Below are positions 40,701-53,110 of a stretch of 64,000 bases of DNA, one piece after another. The number at the start of each line of letters is the position of its first letter. Position 1 is the stretch's first letter. The position numbers and the translations under genes were made by a program. The DNA comes from Microcebus murinus. Lineage: Eukaryota > Chordata > Mammalia > Primates > Cheirogaleidae. The stretch is from NCBI RefSeq assembly GCF_040939455.1, contig NC_134107.1, positions 13,579,537 to 13,643,536 of the forward strand, written 5' to 3'. The notes beneath the pieces are model-generated. The model did no database searches, was not told the origin of the DNA, and saw only the letters and a program-made list of their open reading frames with translations.

Positions 40701-41022
40701 CAGAAGTAAGGCTGGTTAATTAACTGGATGGGCTGTTTTGGGTCAAAAACAAGGTGTGATTATAATGTAGTGCAACCAATTTTCTCATCTGGCTGGAAAG
40801 TTGTCTCAAATGTTTTGAGCAAAGATAGCACTGTCGAAATACTGCTATATCTCCAGCATTCCAAAGCAAATAGCCCAGTACCTCCCAACACTTTGTGTGT
40901 TGCTAACATATATGTCCCATTTCTGAGTGCCACCTTAGCTCTCTGGTATTGTGTATTAGCTGTGACATTAAGAAACATTATCTGGGAGATGTACCTAGAA
41001 ATGTAACTGAAATTCCTTTTTT

Positions 41023-41668
41023 TTTTCCATTTATTTATTTATTTTGTAATATTTTTTTTTATTTCGGCATATTATGGGGGTACAGATTTTAAGGTTTCAA
41101 TAAATGCCCATTTCCCCCCTCCCCCCAAAAGTCTGAGTCTCCATCATGACCATCCCCCAGATGGTGCACATCTCACTCATTATGTATGTATATACCCGCC
41201 CCCCTCCCCCCTCCCACCTGCCCAATACCCTATTACTGTAGTACCTATGTGTCCACTTAGGTGCTACTCAGTTAATACCAGTTTGCTGGAGAATATATCT
41301 GGTGCTTGTTTTTCCATTTTTGGGATACTTCACTTAGTAGTATGGGTTCCAGCTCTAACCAGGAAAATATAAGATGTGCTATATCACCATTATTTCTTAG
41401 AGCTGAATAGTACTCCATGGTATACATATACCACATTTTATTAATCCATTCTTGGATTGATGGGCACTTGGGCTGTTTCCACAGCCTTGTGATTATGAAT
41501 TGTGCTGCAATAAACATTCGAGTGCAGGTGTCTTTTTTGTAGAGTGTCATTGGATCATTTGGGTAGATGCCCAGCAATGGGATTGCTGGATCAAATGGTA
41601 GATTCACTTGTATCGCTTTAAGGTATCTCCATATTGCTTTCCACAGAGGTTGAACTAGTTTGCAGTCC
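41023..41668 (-). mobile_element. 5'-truncated L1 (LINE-1) insertion, ORF2 3' end plus 3'UTR
   Basis: On the minus strand it encodes the C-terminal end of L1 ORF2 (MNLPFDPAIPLLGIYPNDPM onward, with the WKQPKCPSIQEWINKMWYMY segment; 41272-41607), then 3'UTR and a poly-A tail seen as T-rich sequence at the left end. It is flanked by the 16-bp duplication ctgaaattcctttttt at 41007-41022 and 41669-41684. The insertion is about 646 bp, so almost all of the roughly 6-kb element is missing and it cannot move on its own. Confidence 0.93.
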
Positions 41669-41689
41669 CTGAAATTCCTTTTTTAAAAA

Positions 41690-42720
41690 AAAGTGAATTG
41701 ATTTTTAATTCAAACCTAGCTGTAAGAATAATACAATAAATATCCATGTACCTTTCATTTGGGTTCATAAATTGTTAACATTTACCTTGTTTGCTTTAAT
41801 CTCTCCCTCTATGGATAGGTGGTATAATTATCATTATTTTTGCTGAATCATTTGAGGGTAAACTGCAGACATCCTGACCCTTTCCCCTTAAATACCTCAG
41901 CATGTAGAGATTCTTTTATATAATATAACCCCAATACAATAATTAAATTCAAGAAATACAACATTGTTGGCTGGGTGAGGTGGTTCACGCCTGTAATCCT
42001 AGTACTCTGGGAGGGCGAGGGAGGCAGATTGCTCAAGGTCAGGAGTTCTAGACCAGCTTGAGCAAGAGCAGGACCCCATCTCTACTAAAAATAGAAAGAA
42101 ATTAATTGGCCAACTATAAAAACATATAGAAAAAATTAGCCAGGCACAGTGGCGCATGCCTGTAGTCCCAGCAACTCGGGAGGCTGAGGCAGAAGGATTG
42201 CTTGAGCCCAGGAGTTGGAGGTTGCTGTGAGCTAGGCTGACACCACGGCACTCTAGCCTGGGCAACAGAGCGAGACTCTGTCTCAAAAAAAAAAAAAAAA
42301 AACCATTGTCATATTATCTAATGTATTGTCCATATTTAAATTTTCCTAATTGCCCCAATAATTGCCTTTATAGCAGTGTCTTTTTCCCTTTTAGGCTTCA
42401 ATCATCTGTGATCCCACAAGGTGTTTAATTGTCTTGGTTCTTTATTTCTTCAATCTGGAATATTTTCTCAGCTTTTTGCTGTCATTCACAGCACTGATTT
42501 TTTTAAGTGTGTGGGACCAGTTGTTTTGTAGAAATGTCCCTGAGTTTGGACTTGTCTCACGGTCAGGCTGAGGTTAGGCATTTTCGGGGCAGGAGTGCCA
42601 CAGAAGTTATGCTGGGCTCTTATCAGTGCATCATGTCAGGGGCACAGCTAGATAAGCTCACTTTTATTTCTTGGTTAAGCAGGAGATTGCCAACTTCTCT
42701 CTTGTGACGTTCATGTTTCC
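41690..42720 (-). mobile_element. Ancient L1 3'UTR-like sequence, split by an Alu
   Basis: 'ctgaatcatttgagggtaaa', 'aaatacctcagcatgtagag', 'atatttaaattttcctaatt' and 'ttttgtagaaatgtccctga' are in the order of old mammalian L1 3' regions read in antisense. The Alu at 41969-42302 interrupts it. Confidence 0.6.
41969..42302 (+). repeat. Alu, lemur-type
   Basis: It starts 'ggctgggtgaggtggttcac', has the linker 'aattaattggccaactataa', the arm 'gctaggctgacaccacggca' and a poly-A tail. The flanks aacattgtt / aaccattgtc give an imperfect duplication. Confidence 0.9.
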
Positions 42721-43239
42721 CCGTTAGAATTAACAAGTAAACCGAAGTTTTCAAGAAAGAAGTCCAAGTTTGGGCAAGTTGATTTCACAATCACACTTTA
42801 AAGGGTTGGTGGCATGCTTAGCCTCGGCCTGATCTCGGGCTGGGCGGGGTTTGAACATGGAGCTCTGGCTCTGGGCTTTCAGCATAGAGCAGCTCTCTGT
42901 CTTTCCTCACGAGGACAAAGAATTCCATGCACGAAGGTTTGCCATGGGGCCGGGAATGGCATGTGCTGTTTACCAGCCTCTGAGTAGCCCTGTGGCTCCC
43001 CAGCCTCAAGTGCTTCCTAACTCCGAGCGCTCCCAGCAGAGACGCTGCCATGGGCCATGGCAAATGTGTGGGGAACATTCTGATAAAGAGGGCGGGTTCA
43101 TTTCCCTTTAAATGCCTCTGTTGTTTTCCACCACAAGCTTGAGGCATGGCCCCAACAGAAAAACTTCCCAGTAGCGGGGCCAAGGATGGGAAAGGGTTAA
43201 GGAATGAAAAGACCTTCACTTTGGACAGGGTGTTCTAGT

Positions 43240-43435
43240 CCACAAAGTGCTTTATCTCTTGAGATCTCTCGCTGAGTCCTCAGCTCCGCCCAGGCAGGAA
43301 GGCGGTTTGGTTTGGTACTGGCAGACTCCATCTCACAAACCAGAAAGGTGAGGCTCGGAGAAGTGGAGTGATTGGTCTTAACTCACAGAGCTGGGCAGAG
43401 ATGACCCTGCCTAGGTCAATCCACGCTTTCTGATT
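43240..43435 (-). repeat. MIR fragment, antisense
   Basis: 'tccatctcacaaaccagaaa', 'ggtgaggctcggagaagtgg' and 'actcacagagctgggcagag' match antisense MIR. Confidence 0.6.
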
Positions 43436-43659
43436 AAATAATAACATTATTTTCCCCCCTTCCCCATGATGTCATTGTTGCTTCCCTGAAGAAGTTGGGA
43501 ATATTTTTCTGGGGGCGTTTTAGGAAATGGAGTATGTCTCTTGACATTTGTAGGGTCTTGCCCTTTTGAATATCCTCGAAAATAGTTATCAACCGGTTAT
43601 GTGCAAACTCCCTTCCTTCAATGAGCCTACCGTCTAATAGGGAAATGATATTAATAATA

Positions 43660-43860
43660 ATAGTAACAGCTATCAGTTCTGCCGCTTCCTAGCTATGTGA
43701 CCTTGGGCAGGTTATCAAAACTCTCTGTGTCCAGTTTCCTTATCTATAAAACAGAGTTAATATGGTACTCTCTCATAGAATAGTTGTGAGGATGATGTAA
43801 ATTAACATATATAATGTGCCCAGCATACAGTAAATACTATAAATGTTAGCTATTCCTATA
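43660..43860 (+). repeat. MIR element
   Basis: A nearly full MIR: 'ttctgccgcttcctagctat', 'gtgaccttgggcaggttatc', 'agtttccttatctataaaac', 'tagttgtgaggatgatgtaa', 'gcccagcatacagtaaatac'. Confidence 0.85.
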
Positions 43861-43924
43861 TATTCTTACTTTGTGTTAGACATTGTATATGTATTTTATA
43901 TGCTTTATTTCTTTTGATTTCAAC

Positions 43925-44060
43925 AACAACCCCATGAGATAGGTATATTTTTTCTCATTTAATAGACAAAGAAACAGAGGCTCAGAGAGGTTAAGCAATA
44001 TGTACAGGGTCACACAGCTAGAAAATAGCAGAGTCAGGACTCACACTGGCATCTGGGCAT
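43925..44060 (-). repeat. MIR fragment, antisense
   Basis: 'gaaacagaggctcagagagg', 'ttaagcaatatgtacagggt' and 'cacacagctagaaaatagca' give antisense MIR next to a sense MIR. Confidence 0.75.
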
Positions 44061-44669
44061 TCTGCTCGCTCTGGTACAAGGACGTCTGTGTTAATAATAG
44101 TGTCTAACTGTTTCCAGCTTTGCAGAGGACCATGGAGAGAGCATTCCAGGTAGAGGGACAGGGTGTAAGTGTAGAAGTGGGAAGCCCAGCAGGGTGGGGC
44201 CAGGGGAGCAAGAGAAGGAGGGCGGGGAACTCAGAAAGAAACTTAAGATCCAGGCAGCTTGGCTGGTTTCAGATGGAGCCTTGAATGGAAAAGACTGGTG
44301 CCTAACACCCATTTGTCCATTTTGTGGGGAAGGGGTCAGCCTCCCGGCTGCTGCCAGCCCCTCCTGTGGCTCACCTTGCCAGCGCCACCCTGGGTCCTTC
44401 CCCTCCTGAGTCTTCACTCTCCCATGATGATAATAAACAAGAGGGAGAAACTACAGTCAAAGTAGTTGTACTGTAATTTCACTCCCCTCCCCCTACTCCT
44501 CCCTGGCTGGGAGGCCAGGCCAGGCCTGCCTGCGCCCCCTGGCCAGCTGGGGCCTGTGGGGCTGAGCCTCCTGCTTGCCGGAGAGCCTGGAAAGGGGAGG
44601 GGCTCCAGAGAGGAATTTTAGGCAGAACAGAGTTGTTCTCAACCATGACATTTTCCACTGGTATCTCTG

Positions 44670-45560
44670 CACCTGCCGGCCGCCCGCCTGGCTCTAGGGC
44701 GGGCCGTTTTTTAGCCCAATCTGAGAATTTGCCAACAATCTGCGTCGCATGAGGACCGCCCAGCTTCCTGGGCGGGATGGAGCAGCCCGCCCCCACCCCC
44801 GCCCCGCCCAAGGGCAAGAACTTGGGCATCCTTAAGCAGGGACCACTTGCTCTTCATTCCGGAGATTTGGGGAGCGGGGAAGAAGGAAGCAAGTAGAGAT
44901 CTAAGGGGGAACGCACGAGAAAGCGCGGGGGTTCGGGGTACGCAGAGGCCGATGCGGTGTGGCCAGGGGGCCCGGGAGGGGCAGCAGGGAGGAGCAAAGC
45001 CCGAGGTCCAGGGAGAGGGAAGGGCCAGGGTTGCAATGAGCAGCAGGGATCGTAAAAGGGCGTGGAGAGGGAGGGGAAGAAAAAGGACGGCAAGGACTCA
45101 CAGGAAGCGGGGACGACGCCCAAGGGTGGCCTTGGTGAGAAATAGCTCCGCTTCCCACCTCCATAAGTCCCTGCTGGTGACCCAACTACATTTACAATCT
45201 AAAGCAGCGCGCTTGCAACATCGAGGCAAGTTCCCCCGCTTCACCCTTAAGCCCCCCATCCTGCAATCCTGGGGTCTTCGGTGTGCAGGGAGTGAGAGAG
45301 CCTGGTCTCTAGGGAGCCTCTGCCGCCACGCCCCCTTCGGCCGAACTGCCAATCGCCTGGCCGAATCCGGGTCCCGGGATCCGTTGCCAGGCAGAGTTTC
45401 ATCCCCTTGGGTTGCTGTGAGCCTCCTGCGCCCCGCGCCCTCTGTGCTCTGCGCTAGGCACTGAGGCGAGGCGAGGGGGTGGGGGGCGAGCAGGCGGGAA
45501 AGAGGACCGGGATTGGGGGTCGTTGGGAGGTTGCTGGGGCCAGGTTCACATCTCCCAGGG
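44670..45560. promoter_or_regulatory. CpG-rich stretch with no assigned gene (orphan CpG island)
   Basis: CpG dinucleotides are frequent from about 44,680 (ccggccgcccgcc) through 45,560 (gcgtggccgc), in contrast to the CpG-poor DNA around it. GC boxes (ccgccccgccc, about 44,800) and a CCAAT-like motif (agcccaatctgag, about 44,714) are present. No coding exon or known gene start is recognised. The open frames through it look like by-products of GC richness. It could be an alternative promoter, an enhancer RNA promoter or an island of unknown use. Confidence 0.5.
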
Positions 45561-45689
45561 CGTGGCCGCAGGAGCTCACTCCTTACCTTGCTGGGTCCCC
45601 AAACCCGCAACAGTGCACGTCACAAGCTTTTGCCTTTATCCAGACTTCCTTCAAACGATAGCTTTGTACCCTGAGAAACTCCTGTTCTG

Positions 45690-46011
45690 GCCGGGTGAGG
45701 TGGATCACGCCTGTAATCCTAGGGAGTTCGAGACCAGCCTGAGCAAGAGCGAGACCCCATCTCTACTAAAAATAGAAAGAAATTAGCTGGACAACTAAAA
45801 ATATATAGAAAAATTTAGCCGGGCATGGTGGTGCATGCCTGTAGTCTCAGCTACTGGGGAGGCTGAGGCAGGAGGATCCCTTGAGCCCAGGAGTTTGAGG
45901 CTGCTGTGAGCTAGGCTGACGCCAGGGCACTCTAGCCCAGGCAACAGAGTGAGACTCTGTCTCAAAAAAAAAAAAAAAAAACACAATTAAAAATAAAATA
46001 AAATAAAATAA
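45690..46011 (+). repeat. Alu, lemur-type, with internal deletion of the left arm
   Basis: It begins 'gccgggtgaggtggatcacg' and jumps from 'taatcctag' directly to 'ggagttcgagaccagcctga', so about 40 bp of the left arm is missing. The tail is A-rich with AAAAT units. Target duplication aaactcctgttctg lies at 45676-45689 and 46012-46025. Confidence 0.93.
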
Positions 46012-46383
46012 AAACTCCTGTTCTGTAGCGTGTTGTCACATATGTTAAGATTTTTGAATATTTACATGTAAAAAGAGGGCTTTGGGGGTCCTGAGGGATA
46101 AGTCCCTCATGATTATTTCAGGTCCATCAGCAGGCCAGCTCAGGGTGTTTGGGACACGAGAGGCTGGTACACAGCCTCACACACAGCCTGGGTAGGCGCC
46201 CGCCTTGCTTTCTGGTCTGGGAGCCCAACATAGCCCTTGAATGATGGGCTACATGCAGGTCCCCACCCTCGGCCAGGTGACGGGGAAAGCTTTTGACAAC
46301 CTTGGGCCCTTCCAGCCAGTGTGGTGTGGCCTGGGTTTGTGTGTTTTACCCAGGTGTGTGGTCTTCTCCAGGGCGAAGGATGG

Positions 46384-46718
46384 GCCCGGCGCGGCGCGGT
46401 GGCTCACACCTGTAATCCTAGCTCTCTGGGAGGCCGAAGTGGGTGGATTGCTCGAGGTCAGGAGTTCCAAACCAGCCTGAGCAAGAGTGACCCCGTCTCT
46501 ACTATAAATAGAAAGAAATTAATTGGCCAACTAATATATAGAAAAAATTAGCCAGGCATGGTGGTGCATGGCAGTAGTTCCAGCTACTCGGGAGGCTGAG
46601 GCAGGAGGATCGCTTGAGCCCAGGAGTTTGAGGTTGCTGTGAGCTAGGCTGACGCCATGGCACTCACTCTAGCCTGGGCAACAAAGCGAGACTCTGTCTC
46701 AAAAAAAAAAAAAAAAAG
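46384..46718 (+). repeat. Alu, lemur-type
   Basis: It starts 'cccggcgcggcgcggtggct', has the linker 'attaattggccaactaatat' and the arm 'gctaggctgacgccatggca', and ends in poly-A at 46718. Confidence 0.92.
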
Positions 46719-46925
46719 GCGCACAGCAGCCAGCCTGGCCTCTGTCCCCTGTCTCCAGTGGCCAGGCAGTGGGGCAGGCTGGAATGTGAACAGTCAGGGG
46801 GAATGATGCCAGGGCATTTTCTACTTGTAAGATTGCAAGTTCGGCTCACAACTTGAATTTCAAGTGGGCCCTTCAGGCAGATAGGGAAGTCAGGTGAGAG
46901 AGTGGAGGCAGCTGCTGTGGATTGT

Positions 46926-46959
46926 CTAAATTCCTAGAATTTATTTTCTAGGAATTTAG
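46926..46959. repeat. Perfect 14-bp inverted repeat with 6-bp loop
   Basis: The arms ctaaattcctagaa (46926-46939) and ttctaggaatttag (46946-46959) are exact reverse complements around tttatt. It is a potential cruciform or hairpin. It lies in non-coding DNA and I know no element with this stem. Confidence 0.85.
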
Positions 46960-47118
46960 CTGCAGGTGGGAGGAGTGGGATAAGCACCAGCAAATTTGCT
47001 GGGAGGCTGGGTGGGAGAGTGGCTTTTTGCTTTTCTCTGTTTGAACACCATGTTTTCCCCCAAATTAGTTATCTCTTGAATCATATCTAAGCGACAAATT
47101 AGTGCTTTGAGACAAAAG

Positions 47119-47443
47119 CTTTTTTTTATTTTTTGAGACAGAGTTCCCCAGGCTTGAGTGCAGTGTCGTCAGCCTAGCTCACAGCAACCTCAAACTCCTG
47201 GGCTCAAACAATCCTTCTGCCTTAGCCTCCAAGTAGCTGGGACCACAGGCATGTACCACCATGTCTGGCTAGTTTTTTCTATATATTTTTAGTTGGCCAA
47301 TTAATTTTTTTCTATTTTTAGTAGAGATGGGGGGGTCTCCCTCTTGCTCAGGCTGGTCTTGAACTCCTGAGCTCAAACGATCCGCCCGCCTCGGCCTCCC
47401 AAAGTGCTAGGATTGATTACAGGCGTGAGCCACGGTGCCCGGC
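47119..47443 (-). repeat. Alu, lemur-type, antisense
   Basis: T-rich start, 'tttgagacagagttccccag', linker 'agttggccaattaatttttt', end 'gccacggtgcccggcc'. The flanks aaaagctttttt / aaaaactttttt look like a slightly decayed duplication. Confidence 0.9.
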
Positions 47444-47444
47444 C

Positions 47445-48795
47445 TAAAAACTTTTTTTTAACTGAGCTGCAATCCTCTTATGGAGGAAAACCACTCCCTC
47501 TAAATACTGTTTTTGGTGATTGCCCTTTGTTTGAAGCAATTATTGTCACTAAATATGGGAAATTACACATTACTATTTACCAGAAGGAAATAAACACCTT
47601 GGATTAATCGGGTTCTGGCCATGGGATGTGATTCCAGACCTTGCTGGCCCTGCAGGTAAAAAGCCCACCCTGCACGTTCATCAAACACTTTCGTTGTTTT
47701 ACGATCTCCAAAGGGGAAATGGTTGGATCTTGTGTGTCCCCCAAATCTTACTTGCCATGTTCTTGTTACGTAATCAAGGGGAACCTTTGATAGTGCCTTG
47801 CACGTGGCAGGAATAAGTATAGGAAAAAAACGTGGGAGTCAGGGTGTGTCCCCACCTACTCTACTCTGACATGGGTTGGGCTATTGGTTGTTTTGTATTT
47901 GTGAGTATTTGCTTAACTCTCACTGAATAAGGAGGCTTAAAAGTTGGATGGGAATGCTTTGATAAGCCAGCTTGAACCTCATCCAGGTTCACAGGGAAGA
48001 AAAGGTCTTGGAGGTGGCCCTGAGCACGACATGTCGCAGCCTTTCCATGCCCAAGCCAACGCTCGGGCAGTGCTTCCCCCGGGGTCTCCCCACTTTGGAC
48101 TCTGGGCACTGTCAACCTCTGCAGCCTCAAGCTGGCCTCGTCGGCCCCACTCTGCTCTCTCCAGCCCCTGGTTTTCCAGCAGGCTTTTCTTCCTCCTCCA
48201 TTGGGTTTCAGCTCAGGGGGCATTTCCTCCTGAAAGTCTTCCCTGACACCCCCATCTTCCCCAACTATCTCATGCAGCCATGTTGCCCTGTACTTCCTTG
48301 ATTTTGGCACTGTTCATATTAAACTATCAGTGCCAGGCACATGGCAGAGACTTCATAAGCCATCCTATCGCTATCCGATCCCATCGCTCACTTGCCTTCA
48401 GCAAAATGTGCTCCAGTTTTCCTTCTGTTTGTTGCTGTCTAGCCCCTCAGTCTCCAAGGCATTAGCCTATACTTAGGGTAAAAACAGGCAAACACAAGTA
48501 AACACCAGAACTGATTCTCTAAGAAGTCACTGCTGAAGTTTTCAAGTTTGGCTGCTTTCCTTGAGCGGTTGATGAGTCTGAGTTCAGCTGCGATAAAGCG
48601 TGGAGAGTCTGCAGCCTGTCAGCTAGCAAACTTTTCAAATCCGCATATCCCCGCACCCAGGACTGCCTTGCTGGGGTGGAAAAGGAGGGAAAGGAAAAGC
48701 CTGGAGACTCGGAGGCGAGGACTTGAAGTTCCAGAAAGGTGGGGCTGTAGAGGGCTGATGTGTAGGGCAGGAAGATGATGGCCAAGAAAGAAGGG
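47445..48795. other. Non-genic stretch with an L2-like remnant
   Basis: The block 'ttccctgacacccccatctt ... cactgttcatattaaactat' at about 48,230-48,370 resembles antisense LINE2. I see no gene in the rest. Confidence 0.4.
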
Positions 48796-49163
<368 letters not shown>

Positions 49164-49914
49164 GAGGGAGTGGAAGAAAGCTGGGGTGTGGAAGAGGAGG
49201 AGATTCCCCAAATCTGACCAGTTTGGTCCAGAACTGGTGACTGGCATCTGAAACATCACTCATTGCTTAAGTCTGGGAAGTGTGGCTTTTGGTTATTTTC
49301 TTCCTCATTGATTATTTTTATTTTTATTAATTAAAAAAAATTATGTATCTTTCTGATGAGATTCTGGGTGCCCCAGCCAGGCTTTGTTTTATTAAGAGAG
49401 GAAAACAAACAAAACACCTAATTTGTTCTCCCACCGTTCCTCCCTTCCTTCCTAGTGAATTTTTTGACCCGGAAAGCCCAGCCAGGATGTTGAGAGTTGT
49501 GTTTTCCACCTGAAGCAAGCGGTGGCTGGCCTTGTCTTTATTGCAGCTTGCTCTCCCTGCCCCCTGCCTGCCCCACAGTCCTGTTTGAGCCTGGCAGACA
49601 TAGCGACAGTGGCCCTGTTGCCAGTGCAGACCACTGCAGAATGAGACAAAGCCCTGTGTATTTTGCTGGGCAGCACTTGGCCCTGATGTACTGACATGTG
49701 AGTGCAGAAGAGTATTTGTGGCATCCGGTGAGCAAATCAACCACATTCACACTGGGGTTTGGCAAATGTGTTTATTTTCCCTGGGTTTGGACAAGGTCCT
49801 TCTAGAAAGCAGATTTTGAACCATTGAGACCAAAAGTGTCCTGGGCCAGGGGGTTTTAATGTGATGCAGTACGCGTGAGCAATGTCCACACCCAGTTGTA
49901 AAGAGAGAAATGAC

Positions 49915-50236
<322 letters not shown>

Positions 50237-50506
50237 AAGAGAGAAATGACTTGACAGTGTTCCCAGCTCAATGCTGCCTTGTTCAAATCTCGGCTGACAC
50301 AGGTGGCTTCTGGTTCCTGTAGGCAGAGAACAAGCTTTTCCCAGCCAAAGGTGAGAGGAAAGGATTATTTACCATGTGAAGTGGTGAGTTAGGAATCTTT
50401 TAGTTGATCCTCTTAGCTTGAAGTGGCAAAGAAATGGCATCGAGGTGGCTCCCTAGCCTGATCTCCAGCATGGTCAGCTGGGCTCAGATATTGAAAACCC
50501 ACTTGG

Positions 50507-50663
50507 GCTGGGCCTGGTGGATCGAGCCTGTACTCTCAGCTACAGGCTGAGGCAGGAGGATTGCTTGAACCCAGGAGTGTGATGTTGCAGTGAGCTGTGG
50601 TGATGCCACTGCACTCTAGCTGGGGTGACAGAGCGAGACTGTCTCAAAAAAAAAAAGAAAAAA
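50507..50663 (+). repeat. Alu monomer (free right-arm-like, FRAM type)
   Basis: A single arm of 157 bp: 'gctgggcctggtggatcgag', 'gaggcaggaggattgcttga', 'ctgcactctagctggggtga', then an A-rich tail. Target duplication gaaaacccacttgg at 50493-50506 and 50664-50677. Confidence 0.85.
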
Positions 50664-50677
50664 GAAAACCCACTTGG

Positions 50678-52130
50678 ATTTTATAAATCATCAGGGCAAT
50701 TCAGACTTGCATACCACGCCCTGTGTCTCACCATCGGGCTCTCTGAGGGACAGCACGTAGGTTTGGGAAGAACAGGTTCGAACCTGACTCCGTTGGTTAA
50801 CAAAGCCCGTCTTCCCTAGCGAACATGAATCTCCAGGCCAATCAGATTACCCCAGCCTTCTAGCAACCGTGTGAACGTTGCTGCGAAGCTGGCTGGGCCG
50901 GGCTCAGGTGGGGCAGCCAAGTGCCTGTAAGATGTGATTTGAAGGCTTTAGGAAAGGCCGCCCTAGCCTGAAATATCTCCCCTACTGGCTTGTCAAGGAT
51001 GTCTGCAATTTCACCAGTATTGAGTCATTCCTTTGTGTTTACCTCAGCCCTCTCCTTGCCGTCCTTCTGTGAATGCAGATTGGGCCAAGATACGGGATCC
51101 CCTTCCCCTTCCCACCTTAAATCCTGCGTGTAGGTAGACACTATGTTTGATCTCTTGAGTAAGCCACTAGGCCTCTCTGGAGGCATTTCAAACTACCCTA
51201 TTTCATATTCTGTTCAGCTTAGGAAGTGAGCTGGAAGCCTGGTGGCCTGGTGGGGGGGACCGAGGAGCAGAGGAAGAGCACCGAGGGCCAGCAGGCTCTC
51301 CCATGGGGCTTCCCAGAACAGCAAGGGGATGAAGCATGAAGGGAGATGTTCTCTCCCCCTTTTGGCCCAGGAGCACAGTTGGCTCCTGCGTGGGCTCCTT
51401 TCTTCTCTACTCACATGTCCTTCTACTCACTCACTTTCCCCTTGCTGTCTGTTCCCAGTCCTCCCATCTTTTCACTGTCTGCCATCATCATTCTAAGGGG
51501 CCCCATCCAGGAGGGGAACTCCCATTGTAGCCCTGGGGAGCTGGAGCTCTTAAGCCACACCAGAGCTTGGCCACACCCCTCTCCCTTTCCTGCCTTGGTT
51601 TTCAGCCTCTCCAGGAGGCTGGGGAGTGCTCAGGAGCTGCCCACAGACCTCAAGTTGTGGAGCTGATTGGAGCAGACACAGGGACTATTTAGTGAGTGGC
51701 TGGCCAGATGCTATGGGCCTGCACTTTAGCCTTAAACCCTTCTCATCTTTTCTTCTTTCTCTGGCTTAGAAGAGATGCCCAGAGCCCATCTATATCGTGT
51801 CCCTGACTCCAGGCGTATTTTTATCTCACCATGCCTCTATGCCTCTCTTCCAGAGACCCCCTCCCCCAAGGAGATGATGCCATAAACTCTACTGGAATAT
51901 AAGCTCCATGTAGGCAGGGATTTTTAATATAGCCATAGGGTCTAGAACAGTGTCTGTCAATATTTCTTTAATAATGAACCTCCTCTTGTGGAAATAATCA
52001 CAGCTGGTAAAGTACTTTCAACCCCAATGAATATTCAATTGGGTGGGTAAACATTTTTAGAACTAACATTCCCAAAGATTTAATTTTTAATGATACCGCC
52101 TAGCAATTTATTTTTTTATTTTTTATTTTT
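50678..52130. other. Non-genic stretch
   Basis: I see no exon or clear transposon apart from an L2-like end at about 51,890-51,990 ('ataagctccatgtaggcagg'). Several short frames lack any recognisable feature. Confidence 0.4.
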
Positions 52131-52139
52131 TTTTTAATT

Positions 52140-53110
52140 CTAGCCCCATCTGTTTGATGCAATTTATTTTTGTAAAAATTTCAAACACTACCATGGAAGT
52201 TCCCCTTGTTCCAAACTCAACTGCACGCTCCTCAGTGATAACCATTGGCATCATCTTAGCGTGTGCTCTGCAGACTTTGCTGTATGCATTTGGACATATT
52301 GGTGGGTTAAAAAAAAAACCCTATAAAGATTTGCTTCTAAAAGTTGGGCTAATAAAAAAAAAAGTAAAAAAATTAAAAAAGTAAAAAAAAACCCCTATAA
52401 GCAATATTCACTGTATTGCTTTGCAGTTTGCTTTTATTCCTCTTCACAATGTCTTGAAGGTGCTCTGTGTAGGTAAATACAGACCTACTTCATTCTTTTC
52501 CACTGTTGTAAAATATGCATGGCATGGATGAAATGTTGTATATTTGACAATTCCTCTATTGATAGATCTTTAAGTCATTTCCAGTGTCTACAAACGTCCT
52601 ACATGTGCCACTTTGAGCACATATACAAGTATTTCACTTGGATACCTGGAGATGGATATCCTGTGCATTTAACATTTTATTTACTTGTATTTTATTTATG
52701 TTTTACTTTTTAAAAGATAGTATCACTCTGCTGTACAGACTGGAGTGCAGTGGCCCGATCATAGCTCACTGTAACCTTGAATTCCTGGGCTAAAGCGATC
52801 CTCGTACCTCAACCTCCCGAGTGGCTGGAACTATAGTTGCTCACCATCATGCCTGTAAACAGGGGTCTCACTATATTGGTCAGGCTGGACTTGAACTCCT
52901 GGCCTGAATCCATCCTCCTGCCTTGGCCTCCCAAAGTCCTGGGATCACAGGTGTGAGCCACTATGCCTGGTCACATTTAACATTTGAATAGCTAACTTCC
53001 AAATTGTGCTCCCCTACACCCCAGGCTGTATCCATATACAATGTACCCGCTTCTGGGTGTGAAAGCCCCTGTTTTCTCTATGCCCATATTGCTTTATTGA
53101 TCTCTTTTAT
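52140..53110 (-). mobile_element. Ancient L1-like sequence, split by an old Alu
   Basis: 'ttgcagtttgcttttattcc', 'cagacctacttcattctttt', 'cctctattgatagatcttta' and, past the Alu, 'ttccaaattgtgctccccta' are in the order of old L1 sequence read in antisense. Confidence 0.55.
52678..52973 (-). repeat. Old Alu (AluJ-like), antisense, internally deleted
   Basis: 'gtatcactctgctgtacaga', 'atcatagctcactgtaacct', then a gap near 'catcatgcctgtaaacaggg', ending 'gtgagccactatgcctggt'. Duplication catttaacattt at 52666-52677 and 52974-52985. Confidence 0.85.

Noticed and set aside
44847..45464. 205-codon frame in the CpG-rich stretch
   Set aside because: It starts at a non-ATG codon, is very arginine-rich as chance frames in GC-rich DNA are, and shows no known domain. 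Kept only as a CpG-rich region.
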